Below the pieces are notes generated by a model. It was not told where the DNA came from and did not search any database. It saw only the letters and a program-made list of their open reading frames with translations. From Rhinopithecus roxellana (taxonomy: Eukaryota > Chordata > Mammalia > Primates > Cercopithecidae): a stretch of 64,000 nt of DNA. This document shows positions 9,231 through 21,689 of this stretch, in pieces. The DNA lies in contig NC_044550.1 of NCBI RefSeq assembly GCF_007565055.1, positions 85,498,033 to 85,562,032 on the forward strand, in the 5' to 3' direction. Position numbers and translations under genes: made by a program. Numbering within the stretch: the stretch's first letter is position 1; each line of letters starts with the position of its first letter.

Positions 9231-11549
9231 CCATCCATGAGCATGGGACATGTTTCCATTTGTTTATGTTGTCTATGATTTCTTTCAGCATTCTTTTGTA
9301 GATTTTCTCGTATAGGTCTTTCACTTCCTTGGTTCAGTATATTCCTAATTATTTTGTTTTATTTTTTGCAGGTATTTTAAAAGGGGTTGAGTTCTTGATT
9401 TGATTCTCAGCTTGGTCGCTTATGGTCTGTAGCAGGGCTGTTAATTTGTGTACATTAATTTTGTATCCTGAAACTTTGCTGAATTCATTTACCAGTTCTA
9501 GGAGCTTTTTGGGTAAGTTTTTAGGGTTTTCTAGGTATATGATCATGTCATCAGCAAACTGACTGTTTGACCTCTTCTTTACCAATTTGGATGCCCTTGA
9601 TTTCTTTCTCATCTGATTGCTCTGGCTAGGACTTCCAGAAGAGATGAAAGGGTGTTGAACAGAAGAGATGAAAGGGTGCATCCTTGTCTTGTTCCAGTTC
9701 TCTGGGGGAATGCTTTCAACTTTTTCCTCTTCAGTATGTTGACTGTGGGTTTATCATAGATGGCTTTAATTACCTTATGGTATGTCCCTTCTGTGCTGAT
9801 TTTGCTGAGGGTTTTAATCATAAAGGGAAGTTGGATTTTGTCAAATTCTTTTTCTGCATCTATTGAAATGATCATGTGATTTTTGTTTTTAATTTTGTTT
9901 ATGTGGTGTATTACATTTATTGACTTGTGGATGTTAAACCATCCCTGCATCCTTGGTGTGAAATCCACTTGATCATGGTGGATTATCTTTTTAATATGCT
10001 AATGGATTTAATTAGCTCATATTTTGTTGAGGATTTTTGCATCTATATTCATCAAGGATATTGGTATATAGTTTTCTTTTTTTGTTATGTCCTTTCCTGG
10101 TTTTGGTACTATGTTGATACTGGCTTCTTAGAATGATTTAGTGAGAATTCCCTTTTTCTCTGTCTTTTGGAATAGTGTCAATAGGATTGGTACCAATTTT
10201 TCTTTGAATGTCTGATCAAATTCAATTGTGAATCCATCTGGTCCTGAAGATTTTTTTCTTTGTAACTTTTTAATTACAGTTCAACCTTGCTGCTTGTTAT
10301 TGTTCTGTTCAGAGTTTCTGTTTATTCCTGGTTTAATCTACTAGGGTTATATACTTCCAGAAATTTATCCATCTCCTCTAGGTTTTCTAGTTTATGCATG
10401 TGAAAGTGTTTGTAGTAGCCTTAAACGATCTTTTGTATTTCTGTGGTGTTGGTTGTAATATCTTCTGTTTCATTTTCTAATTGAACTTATTTGAATCTTC
10501 TCTCTTCTTTTCTTGGTTAATCTCACTAATGGTCTATCAATTTTATTTACCTTTTCAAATAACTGGCTTTTGGTTTCATTTATATTTTGTATTTTTTTGT
10601 TTGTTCAGTTTCATTTGGTTCTGCTTTTATCTTGGTTATTTCTTTTCTTCTGCTGGGTTTGGGTTTGGTTTGTTCTTACTTCTCTAGATTCTTGACGTGT
10701 GACCGTAGATTGTCTGTTTGTGCTCTTTCAGACTTTTTGATGTAGGCATTTAATGCTATAAGCTTTCCTCTTAGCACTGACTTTGCTGTATCTCAGAGGT
10801 TTTGATAGGTTGTGTCACAATTATCGTTCAGCTCAAAGAATGTTTAAATTCCCATATTGATTTCATTGTTGACCCAGTAATCATTCAGGAGCGGCTTATT
10901 TGTCATGTATTTCCATGGTTTTGAGGGTTCCTTTGGGAGTTGATTTCCAATTTTATTACACTGTGGTCTGAAAGAGTACCTACTATAATTTTGATTTTCT
11001 TAAATTTGTTGAGACTTGTTTTGAGGTCTATCATATGGTCTATCTTGAAGAAAGTTCCATGTGCTGATGAATAGAATTTACATCTACAATTGTTGGGTAG
11101 AATGTTCTGTATATATATGTTAAGATGATCCAGGGTATAGTTTAAGTCCATTGTTTCTTTGTTGACTTTCTCTCTTGTTGACCTGTCTAGTGCTATCAGC
11201 AGAGTATTGAAGTCCCCCAATATTATTGTGTTGCTGTCTATCTCATTTCTTAGGTCTAGTAATAATTGTTTTATAAATTTGAGAGCCCCAGTGTTAGGTG
11301 CACATAAATTTAAGATTGTGATAATTTCCTGTTGGACTAGTTCATTTATCATTATATAATGTCCCACTTTGTCTTTTCAAACTGTTATTGCTTTAAAGTT
11401 TGTTTTGTCTGATAGAAGAATAGCTACTCCTATTCACTTTTGATGTCCATTTGCATGGAATATCTTTTTCTACCTCTTTAGCTTCAGCTTATGTGAGTCC
11501 CTATGTCTCAGATGAGTCTCTTGAAGACAGCAGATACATGGTTGGTACA
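9231..11549 (-). mobile_element. L1PB-type LINE-1 (L1-C), segment 2: ORF2 RT and endonuclease
   Basis: Continues L1-C after the THE1. On the minus strand, 9349-9681 has the RT catalytic-motif text QFADDMIIYLENP. 9609-9968 has DFTPRMQGWFNIHKSINVIHHIN and GTRQGCTLSSLLFNT. 10903-11367 has endonuclease text (LNLCAPNTGALKFIKQ, ILGDFNTLLIALDRSTREKV, LSDHSVIKLE). Frames are broken between them. The segment stops at 11549, where the poly(T) of the younger L1-B begins, and resumes at 17728. Confidence 0.92.
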
Positions 11550-11769
11550 TTTTTTTTTTTTTTTTTTTATACTTTCAGTTCTAGTGTACGTGTGCACACC
11601 ATGCAGGTTTGTTACATATGTATACATGGGTCATGTTGGTTTCCTGCACCCATTAGCTCATCATTTACATTAGATATTTCTCCTAATGCTATCCCTCCCC
11701 CAGCTCCCCATGCCATGACAGGCCCCAGTGTGTGATGTTCCTCGCCCTATGTCTAAGTGTTCTCATTGT

Positions 11770-14700
11770 TCAATTCCCACCTATGAATGAGAACATGCAG
11801 TGTTTGCTTTTCTGTCCTTGCGATTGTTTGCTCAGGATGATGGTTTACATCATCATCCATGTTCCTACAAAGGACATGAACTCATCCTTTTCTATGGCTG
11901 CATAGTATTCCATGGTGTATATGTGCCACATTTTCTTAATTCAGTCTACCATTGACGGACATTTGGGTTGGTTCCAAGTCTTTGCTGTTGTGAATAGTGC
12001 CACAATAAACATATGTGTCCATGTGTCTTTATAGTAGCATGATTTATAATCCTTTGGGTATATACCCAGTAATGGGATCACTGGGTCAAATGGCATTTCT
12101 AGTTCTAGATCCCTGAGGAATCCCCACACTGTCTTCCACAATGGTTGAACTAGTTTACAGTCCCACCAACAGTGTAAAAGTGTTCCTATTTCTCCACATC
12201 CTCTCCAACATCTGTGGTTTCCTGACTTTTTAATGATCACCATTCTAACTGGTGTGAGCTGGTATCTCATTGTGGTTTTGATTTGCATTTCTCTGATGGC
12301 CAGTGATGATGAGCATTTTTTCATGTGTCTGTTGGCTGCATAAGTGTCTTCTTTTGAGAAGTGGCTGTTCACATCCTTTGTCCACTTTTTGATGGGGTTG
12401 TTTGATTTTTTCTTGTAAATTTGTTTAAGTTCTTTGTATATTCTGGATATTAGCCCTTTGTCAGATGGGTAGCCTGCAAAATTTTTCTCCCATTCTGTAG
12501 GTTACCTATTCACTCTGATGGTAGTTTCTTTTGCTGTGCAGAAGCTCCTTAGTTTAATTAGATCCCATTTGTCTATTTTGGCTTTTGTTGCCGTTGCTTT
12601 TGGTGTTTTAGACATGAAGTCCTTGCCCATGCCTCTGTCCTGAATGGTATTGCCTAGGTTTTATTCTAGGGTTTTTATGGTTTTAGGTCTAACATTTAAG
12701 TCTTTAATCCATCTTTAATTAATATTTGTATAAGGTGTAAGGAAGGGATCCAGTTTCAGTTTTCTACTTATGGCTAGCCAGTTTTCCCAGCACTATTTAT
12801 TAAATAGGGAATCCTTTCCCCATTTCTTGTTTTTGTCAGGTTTGTCAAAGATCAGATGGTTGTAGATGTATGGTCTTATTTCTGAGACCTCTGTTCTGTT
12901 CCATTGGTCTATGTCTCTGTTTTGGTACCAGTACCATGCTGTTTTGGTTACTGTAGCCTTGTAGTATAGTTTGAAGTCAGGTAGCGTGATGCCTCCAGTT
13001 TTGTTCTTTTGGCTTAGGATTGTCTTGGCAATGTGGGCTTTTTTTTTTTTTATTCCATATGAACTTTAAAGTAGCTTTTTCCAATTCTGTGAAAAAAGTC
13101 ATTGGTAGCTTAATGGGGATGGCATTGAATCTATAAATTACCTTGGGCAGTATGGTCATTTTCATGATACTGATTCTTCCTATTCATGAGCATGGAATGT
13201 TCTTCTGTTTGTGTCCTCTTTTATTTTGTCGAGCAGTGGTTTGTAGTTCTCCTTGAAGAGATCCTTCACATCCCTTGTAAGTTGGATTCCTAGGTATTTT
13301 ATTCTCTTTGTAGCAATTGTGAATGAGAGGTCACTCATGATTTGGCTCTCTGTTTGTCTGTTATTGGTGTGTAAGAATGCTTGTGATTTTTGCACCTTGA
13401 TTTTGTATCCTGAGACTGCTGAAGTTACTTATCAGCTTAAGGAGATTTGGGGCTGAGAAGATGGGGTTTTCTAAACATACAATCATGTCATCTGCAAACA
13501 GGGACAATTTGACATCTCCTTTTTTAATTGAATACCCTTTATTTTTTTCTCTTGCTTGATTGCCCTGATCAGAACTTCCAACACTATGTTGAATAGGAGT
13601 GGTGAGAGAGGGCATCCCTGTTTTGTGCCAGTTTTCAAAAGGAATGCTTCCAGTTTTTGCCCATTCAGTATGATATTGTCTGTGGGTTTTTTGTAAGTAT
13701 ATGTTATTATTTTGAGATGTGTTCCATCAATACCTAGTTTATTGAGAGTTTTTAGCATGAAGTGCTGTTGAATTTTGTCGAAGCCCTTTTTCTGCATCTA
13801 TTGAGATAATCATGTGGTTTTTGTCTTTGTTTCTGTTTATGTGATGGATTACATTTATTGATTTGCATATGTTGTACCAGCCTTGCATCCCAGGGATGAA
13901 GCCAAATTGGTCTTGGTGGATAAGCTTTTTGATGTGCTGCTGGTTTCAGTTTGCCAGTAATTTATTGAGGATTTTCTCATCAATGTTCATCAGGGAAATT
14001 GGTCTCAAATTCTCTTTTTTTGTTGTGTCTGTCAGGGTTTGGTATCAAAATGATGTTGACCTCATAAAATGAGCTATGGAGGAGTCCGTCTTTTTCTATT
14101 GATTGGAATCGTTTCAGAAGGAATGGTACCACCTCCTCTTTGTACATCTGGTAGAAATCGGCTGTTAATCTGTCTGGTCCTGGACTTTTTTTGGTTGGCA
14201 GACTGTTAATTATTGCCTCAATTTCAGAGCCTATTATTGGTCTATTCAGGGATTCAACTTCTTCCTGGTTTAGTTTTGGGAGTGTGTATATGTCCAGGAA
14301 TTTATTCATTTCTTCTACATTTTCTAGTTTATTTGCATAGAGGTGTTTATAGTATTCTTTGATGGTCATTTGTGTTTCTCTGGGATCGGTGGTGATATCC
14401 CCTTTATCAATTTTTATTCCATCTATTTGATTCTTCTCTCTTTTCTTCTTTATTAGTCTTGCTAGTGGTCTATCAATTTTGTTGATCTTTTCAAAAAACC
14501 ACCTTCTGGATTCACTGATTTTTTGAAGGGTTTTTTTGTGTCTCTATCTCCTTCAGTTCTGCTCTGATCTTAGTTATTTCTTGTCTTCTGCTAGCTTTTG
14601 AATTTGTTTGCTCTTGCTTCTCTAGTGTTTTTAATTGTGATGTTAAGGTGTCGATTTTAGATCTTTCCTGCTTTCTCTTGTGGGCATTTAGTGGTATACA

Positions 14701-15602
14701 GTTTCCTCTACACACTGCTTTAAATGTGTCCCACAGATTCTGGTACATTGTGTCTTTGTTCTCATTGTTTTCAAAGAACCTCTGTATTTCTGCCTTCTTT
14801 TTGTTATCTACCCAGTAGTCATTCAGTAGCAGGTTGTTCAATTTCCATGTAGTTGTGTGGTTCTGAGTGAGTTTTTTAAACCTGACTTCTAATTTGATTG
14901 CAGTGTGGTCTGAGAGAGAGTTTGTTGTGATTTCTGTTCTTTTACATTTGCTGAGGAGTGCTTTACTTCCAACTCTGTGGTCAATTTTGGAATAGGTGCG
15001 ATGTGGTACTGAGAAGAATGTATATTCTGTTGATTTGGGGTGGAGAGTTCTGTAGATGTCTATTAGATCTGCTTGGTGCAGAGTTGAGTTCCATTCCTTG
15101 ATATCCTTATTAACTTTCTGTCTCGTTGATCTGTCTAATGTTGACAGTAGAGTATTAAAGTCTCCCATTATTATCGTGTGGGTGTCCAAATCTCTTTGTA
15201 AGTCTCTAAAGACTTGCTTTATGAATCTGGGTGCTCTTGTATTGGATGCATATATATTTAGGATAGTTAGTTCTTCTTGTTTAATTGATCCCTTTACCAT
15301 TATGTAATGGCCTTCTTTGTCTCTTTTGATCTTTGTTGGTTTAAAATCTGTTTTATCAGAAACTAGGATTGCAACCCCTGTTTTTTTCTTTTGGTGGTTG
15401 TTTTCCATTTGCTTGGTAGATCTTCCTCTATCCATTTATTTTGACCCTGTTTGTCTCTCCATGTGAGATGGGTCTCCTGAATGCAACACACTGATGGGTG
15501 TTGACTCTTTATCCAATTTGCCAGTCTGTGTCTTTTATTTGGAGCATTTAGCCCATTTACATTTAAGGTTAATATTGTTATGTGTGAATTTGACCCTGTC
15601 AT
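11770..15602 (-). pseudogene. L1-B ORF2p (endonuclease/RT), full span but frameshifted
   Basis: Start ATGACAGGG at 15602 and stop TGA at 11770-11772 after an SLIGGN-like C-terminus give 3,833 bp, about normal. 15363-15602 covers residues 1-79 (LTLNVNGLNAP with the active-site Asn, CIQETHL with the active-site Glu). A frameshift follows, then a 307-codon open stretch (14512-15435) covers the rest of the endonuclease (IIMGDFNTLLSTLDRS, LSDHTAIKLE). RT pieces follow at 13980-14369, 13483-13797 (GTKQGCPLSPLLFNIVLEV) and 13361-13615 (LSLFADDMIVCLENP). The C-terminal piece at 11941-12372 has the cysteine-rich RCWRGCGEIGTLLHCWWDC motif. Several frameshifts make it non-functional. Confidence 0.95.
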
Positions 15603-15665
15603 TGTGATGTTAGTTGGTTATTTTGTCTGTTAGTTGATGCAATTTCTTCCTAGGATCGATGGTCT

Positions 15666-16692
15666 TTACACATTGATATGTTTTTGCAGTGGCTGGTACT
15701 GGTTTTTCCTTTGTGTTTAGTGCTTCCTTCAGGAGCTCCTATAAGGTAGGTTTGGTGGTGACAAAATCTCTCAGCATTTGCTTGTCTATAAAGGATTTTT
15801 TTTCTCCTTCACTTATGAAGCTTAGTTTGACTGGATATGAAATTATTTTGGGTTGAAAATTCTTTTCTTTAAGAATGTTGAATATTAGCCCCCACTCTCT
15901 TCTTGCTTGTAGAGTTTCTGCCGAGAAATCCTCTATTAATGTGATGGCTTCCCTTTGTGGGTAATCTGACCTTTCTCTCTTGCTACCCTTAACATTTTTT
16001 CCTGCATTTCAACCTTGGTGAATATGACAATTGTGTGTCTTGGGGTTGCTCTTCTCAAGGAGTACCTTTGTGGTGTTCTCTGTATTTCCTGAATTTGAAT
16101 GTTGTCCTGCCTTGCTAGGTTGGGGGAATTTATCCTGGATAATATCCTGAAGAGTGTTTTCCAACTTGGTTCCATTCTCCCCTTCACTTTCAAGCACACC
16201 AATCAAATGTAGATTTGGTCTTTTCACCTAGTCCCATATTTCTTGGAGGCTTTGTTCATTTCTTTTTACTGTTTTTTTCTTTAAACATCTCTTCTCGCTT
16301 CATTTCATTAATTTGATCTTCAATCACTGATACCCTTTCTTCTACTTTATCAATCAGCAACTGAAGCTTGTGCATGTGTCACTTAGTTCTTGTGCCATGG
16401 TTTTCAGCTCCATCAGGTCATTTAAGGTCTTCTCTACACTGTTTATTCTAGTTAGTCATTTGTCTAATCTTTTTACAAGGCTTTTAGCTTCCTCACGATG
16501 GGTTTGAACATTCTCCTTTAGCTCAGAGAATTTTGTTATTACCGACCTTCTGAAGCCTACTTCTGTCATCTTGTCAAAGTCATTCTCTGTCTAGCTTTGC
16601 TCCATTGCTGGCGAGGAGCTGCGATCCTTTGCAGGAGAAGAGGCACTCTGGTTTTAAGAATTTTCAGCTTTTCTGCTCTGATTTCTTCCCAT
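15666..16692 (-). pseudogene. L1-B ORF1p, broken
   Basis: Span from ATG at 16692 (ATGGGAAGAAATCAG) to TAA at 15666-15668 is 1,027 bp, close to the usual 1,017. Overlapping frame pieces at 15936-16202 and 16009-16227 show KRPNLHLIGVLESEGENGTKLEN, LARQDNIQIQEIQRTPQRYS and the ATPRHTIV RNA-binding motif, in two frames, so a frameshift lies between. The coiled-coil part (about 16230-16600) has no long open frame. Confidence 0.92.
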
Positions 16693-17727
16693 CTTTGTGG
16701 TTTTATCTACCTTTGGTATTTGATGATGGTGACCTACAGATGACGTTTTGGTGTGAATGTCCTTTTTGTTGATGTTGATGCTATTCCTTTCTGTTTGTTA
16801 GCCTTCCTTCTAACAATCAGGTCCCTCAGCTGTAGGTCTGTTGTTTGCTGGAGGTCCACTCCCGACCCTGTTTGACTGGGTATCACCAGCAGAGGCTGCA
16901 GAAGAGCAAATATTGCAGAACAGAAAATATTGCTGCTTGATCATTCCTCTGGAAGCTTCATCTCAGAGGGGCACCTGGCTGTATAAGGTGTCAGTCAGCC
17001 CCTACTGGGAAGTGTCTCCCAGTTAGGCTACACAGGGGTCAGTGACCCACTTGAGGAGGCACTCTGTCCATCCTTAAAGTTCAAACACCGTGCTGGGAGA
17101 ACCACTGCTCTCTTCAGAGCTGTCAGACAGGGAGGTTTCCGTCTGTAGAAGTTTCTGTTGCCTTTTGTTCAGCTATACCCTGCCCCCAGAGGTGGAGTCT
17201 ACAGAGTCAGACAGGCCTCCTTGAGCTGTGGTGAGCTCCACCCAGTTCGAAATTCCTGGCAGATTTGTTTACCTACTCAAGCCTCAGCAATGGCAGATGT
17301 GCCTCCCTGAGACAGGTTGCTGCCTTGCAGTTCGATCTCGGACTGCTGCGCTAGCGGCAAGCAAGGCTCCATGGGTATGGAACCCACTGAGCCAGGCGCA
17401 GGATATAATCTCCTGGTGTGCCGTTTGCTAAGACCATTGGAAAAGCACAGTATTTGTGTAGCAATGTCCCAGTTTTCCCAGTACGGTCTGTCACAGCTTC
17501 CCTTGGCTAGGACAGGAATATCCCCTGACCCCTTGCGCTTCCTGGGTGAGGCGATGCCCTGTCTGCTTCAGCTCACCCTCCATGGGCTGCATCCACTGTC
17601 CAACTAGTCCCAGTGAGATGAACCAGTTACTTCAGTTGGAAATGCAGTAATAACCCATCTTCTGCGTTGATCATGCTGGGAGCTGTAGACCAGAGCTGTT
17701 CCTAGTCAGCTATCTTGGAACAGACTG
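16693..17727 (-). promoter_or_regulatory. L1-B 5'UTR
   Basis: About 1.03 kb upstream of ORF1, the position of the L1 promoter. It keeps the block absent from L1HS (about 16846-16990) and has only a single copy of the part duplicated in L1-A (about 17256-17390). Plus-strand frames here (17228-17431, 17317-17607) are shadows. Confidence 0.8.
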
Positions 17728-19545
17728 GTGAATTCTTATCCATTCTACTATTCTGTATCTTTTATATGGAGCATTTAGGCCATTTGTGTTCAATGTTAGC
17801 ATTAAGATATGAGATACTATTCTATTCATTGTGCTATTTGTTGCCTGAATACCTCAGTTTTATTTCATTGTGTTGTCTCATAGGTCCTGTGAGATTTATG
17901 CTTTAAGGGGATTTTAATTTGATGTGTTTCAGGGATATGTTTAAAGATTTAGAGCTCCTTTTAGCAGTTCTTGTAGTTCTGGCTTGGTACTGGTGAATTC
18001 TCTCAGCATTTGTTTGTCTGAAAAAATTTTATCTTTCCTTCATTTATGAAGCTAAGTATTGCTTGAAACAAAATTCTTGGCTGATAAACATTTTGTTTGA
18101 GCAGGCTAAAGCTAGGACCCCAATCCCTTCTAGCTTGTAGGGTTTCTGCTAAGGAATCTACTGTTAATCTGATAGGTTTTCCTTTATAGGTTATGTAATG
18201 CTTTTGCCTTATAGCTCTTAAGAGTCTTTCTTTTGTCTTGACTTTAGATAGCGTGATGACTATGTGCCTGGGCGATTATATTTTTGTGATTAATTTCCCA
18301 GGTGTTCTTTGAGCTTCTTGTATTTCAATGTCTAGATCTCTAGCAAGGTTGGGGAAATTTTCCTTGATTATTCCCTTCTTCCTCAGGAACACCAATTATT
18401 CTTAGGTTTGGTCGTTTGACATAGTCTCCAACTTCTTGGAGACTTTGTACATTTTTAAAAATTCCTTTTTCTTTGTCTGATTGGGTTAATTTGAAAGCCT
18501 TGTCTTTGATCTCTGAAGTTCTTTCTTTTACTTGTTTGATTCTATTGCTGAAACTTTCCAGTGTATTTTGAAATTCTCTAATTGTGTCCTTCATTTCCAG
18601 AAGTTGTGATTGTTTTTTATTTATACTCTCTATTTTGTTGGAGGTTTCTTCATTAATAACCTGTATCAGTTTTTTTTTTTTTTTAATTTCTTTAAGTTTG
18701 AATTCACCTTCCTCTTGTGCCTCCTTGATTGACTTAATAGTTCACCTCCTGAATTCTTTTTCTGGCAATTTGGAGATTTCATCTTGGTCTGGATCCATTG
18801 CTGGTGAGCTAGTGTGATCTTTTGGGGCTGTTACAGAGCCTTGTTTTTCGTATTACCGGAATTGTTTTCCTGGTACCTTCTCATTTGGGTAGACTATGTC
18901 AGAGGGACAATCTGGAACTCAGGGGCTGCTGTTCAGATTCCTTTGTCTCACAGAATGCTCCCTTGATGTGGTGCTCTCCCCTTTTCCCTAGGGATGGGGC
19001 TTCCTGAGACCCAAACTGCAGCAATTGTTATTTCTCTTTTTGATCTAGCCACCCAGTGGAGCCCCAGGCTGGTACTGGGGAATGTCTGCAAAGAGTCCTG
19101 TGATGTGATTCATCTTCAGGTCTCTCAGCCATGGATACCAGCACCTGTTCCAGCAGAGGTAGTAAGGGAGCAAAGTGGACTTTGAGGGTCCTCGGTTGTA
19201 TTATTGTTAAGTGCACTGGTTCTGTGTTGTTGGCCTCCAGCCAGGATGTGATGCTTTCAAGAGTGCATCAGCTGTGATAGTATATGGAGGATCAGGCCTT
19301 GAGCGGGGCCATAGAGCTTCCAAGAGATTATGCTGTTTGTCTTTGGTGTTCCTCAGCTGTCCCATGGAGCCTACAGTGGCAATTCACCTCCTTCAGAGGG
19401 TCTGTGGGTTATCTTGGCTTTCCTGGTATCTTCCTGCAGTAGTTCTTGGAGCAAAAGTTCACAATGTGGGTTCTACACACTGCTCTGTCCTGCTGAGTAG
19501 GAGCTGCAAGTTAGTCCCACCTGCTATCTACCATTTTCTCCTAAA
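17728..19545 (-). mobile_element. L1PB-type LINE-1 (L1-C), segment 3: ORF1 and 5'UTR
   Basis: Completes L1-C. 17728-17820 is the start of ORF2 and the inter-ORF spacer. 18000-18830 is ORF1 in pieces; the 18340-18594 minus frame has VKERTSEIKDKAFKL followed by YVKRPNLRIIGVPEEEG. The rest, to about 19545, is the L1PB-type 5'UTR, unlike the L1PA 5'UTR and ending near 'ctaccattttctcc'. With segments 1 and 2 this gives about 5.8 kb, a nearly complete old L1. Short plus-strand frames at 18822-19606 are chance frames in GC-richer 5'UTR sequence. Confidence 0.87.
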
Positions 19546-20639
19546 GTCCCTAAGACAGTATTTGTTGTGCTTATTCACTCCTGTGTTTCTTCTAGCTAAG
19601 TCTTGATTTCTAAAATGATTTTCTCCCTTATTTCTAATTCTTGAGTTCCATTACCTCAGTTTTGAATTTTTGTATTTTAAGTTACACTGTTTTTTTTGTA
19701 TTTTGTAAATTTTCTTAATACCTTTTAGCTTGTTTGGAAATAGTACTTTACACCTGTTATCTGTCTTTTGAATGTATCTTTCTGGTGTGTTTTATTGTAT
19801 ACAGATGTCATCCTGGTTCTTATTCTTTTTCCTGCAGTAATTTTATATGGAATTTGATCTCAATACCTTTATGCTGCTCATTTTAGTATGATTTCCGTTC
19901 TTCTAAATTTTCAGAATGATCTTGGTTTAGATAGCTTTCTGTCTTCACAAATTTTCTTTTTCTTTTTGTTTCTGTGTAGTGTTAAATATATGGCATGCTG
20001 CTTTCTATGATTTGTTGACTTTATTCACTCTGCCCAATTTTATTTGGCTTTCCTCTTTTCTTTGTTTCTTGTATACCAATCCTTCTCAGTTTTCATTTTG
20101 CTCCCAGAAGTTTCTTCTTGGTGTGTGATCCTGTCCTACAAGAGAATTTCAAGAGTTTAGAGGGGCTAGGCTGCTCCAAACTCTTTAGCCTTACCGTGGC
20201 TATTTGCCCTTAAAAACTACTGGAGGGTGCAAAACCCTTCCTAGATGTAGCTGCTGTTTTCAAATTGGTCTGCCAAAGTTTAAGATGACTATTTTGTGCT
20301 ATCCTGTTCTTAGGTCAGTCAGGTACATGCTTGCTTCCCTCTGTTTTCTCTCATACAGATTTCAATAACATTTAGATCTTGTGGTTATTGGTATTTTGTC
20401 TCTGTTTGTACTTCATGGTTCATGGTGGTACCCTGCTTTCAATTTTTGTTGTAAATATTTTGATTTTTCTCTATAGTTACTTTGACTGTTTTTACGTGAG
20501 GTTTCAAGAAGAAAGCTGTACTACTGTCATTATCTTCCCAGAATAGAGATGAAAAAATAATTTTGGTCAGTGACCCAAAAAATGGTCATTTTTTTTTGTC
20601 AGTGCATGTAGATCTAACTCATTGTTTTTAATAGCCGAG
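19546..20639 (-). other. Probable antisense old L1M sequence, weak
   Basis: No gene. T-rich text such as 'cttttagcttgtttgg' and 'ttttcattttgctcccag' is reminiscent of 5' portions of old L1M elements on the minus strand. Too diverged to be placed confidently. Confidence 0.35.
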
Positions 20640-21440
20640 TAACATTTAGGTTTAAACCACAGTTTATTCAGTCATTTTCTTTGGTTTTAACCTTTGTTAA
20701 ATATATTGCAAATCTTTTCTGCCAGCCTATCTCTAAATTTTTAAATGAAATTTTAATTTTTATATAGTCAAATCTATTGATCATTATGACTTCTGAATTC
20801 CAAAATATTCTTATTAGATCATCCACCAATCCCAAAGTTACACATTCTTTTCAGTATTCTGCTGATAAACTTAATTTTTGAATGTTTAGTTTTTAAATTA
20901 ATGTATAATTTATTTTTTGTGTGATATCAAGTAGTCTATATGTCTTTTTTTCTGAATGGATAGCCAGTTATGCTGAATGGATAGCTGAAAAATAATGTTA
21001 TTTGCTTCAAGATAGATAGTTGTTAAATACAGTTCATTTTATCAAACATATTGTAAAATTGTATTTATTGTATGTAAAATTTCTATGTACTTGAATTTGT
21101 TTCTAGACTCTATGTTTTCCTATTTGGCTATTCCTCTACCAACACATTATGTTAAAGTTTATAGTAACTTGATGGTAATGCATCGTATGTAGTAGGACAA
21201 GCATCTCCTTACTACTTTAGTTTCAATTTTTCATGATAGTTGATTTTTTAAAATTGTTTTTGTGCGTAAACATAGTATAATTTTTACATTACAAAAACAC
21301 CTTATTGTAATTTGTTTGGAAGTGCATTAAGTTTATATATTAATGTAGAGAGACTGGCATTTATATGCTATTGTCTTTGTATCTTGAAATATCCTACTGC
21401 TCCAAAGTTATTCAGGTCTCAATTTGATGATTGTGTGTGT
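20640..21440 (-). mobile_element. L1M fragment (ORF2 3' half)
   Basis: Old antisense L1M. 'tatatagtcaaatctattgatc' and 'gaatggatagccagttatgc' match the ORF2 stretch where mammalian L1M elements read 'aatggatagccagttgtccc' in antisense. A 13-bp word (ctgaatggatagc) occurs twice at 20952 and 20973, a small local tandem duplication with a period of 21 bp. Confidence 0.7.
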
Positions 21441-21689
21441 GTATAAACAAGCATAGACTATACATTTTTTCTCTTGGTTAAGGGAATATTTTTAAAAGTT
21501 GTTCATGTTCTTGGTCACAATTAAAATTTTACCTTTCAAGAAGTACAGGTTTTGCAGAATATATTCTCCAAATATAGTCAAGTAAAAATAGCAAACTACA
21601 ATAAAAACAATCCAGGATAATTTTTAATACACCACTATTGAATGTATAAATTGTTTTAACAACCATAACTACTGTTTGACAGATTAAAA

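Larger units (their letters stand above)
11550..17727 (-). mobile_element. Near full-length L1PA-type LINE-1 (L1-B) nested in L1-C
   Basis: An antisense poly(A) tail (T-run 11550-11568) opens the element. Then come the 3'UTR, ORF2 (11770-15602), ORF1 (15666-16692) and a 5'UTR ending near 'gctatcttgg' at about 17720. Total 6.18 kb, the full L1 length. L1-C text flanks both sides ('cagatacatggttggt' left, 'tggtgaattcttatcc' right), so L1-B entered an already resident L1PB. A clean target duplication is not obvious; at most a short 'tggt' is shared. Both ORFs are damaged. It is closely related to L1-A but not identical in 5'UTR structure. Confidence 0.95.
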
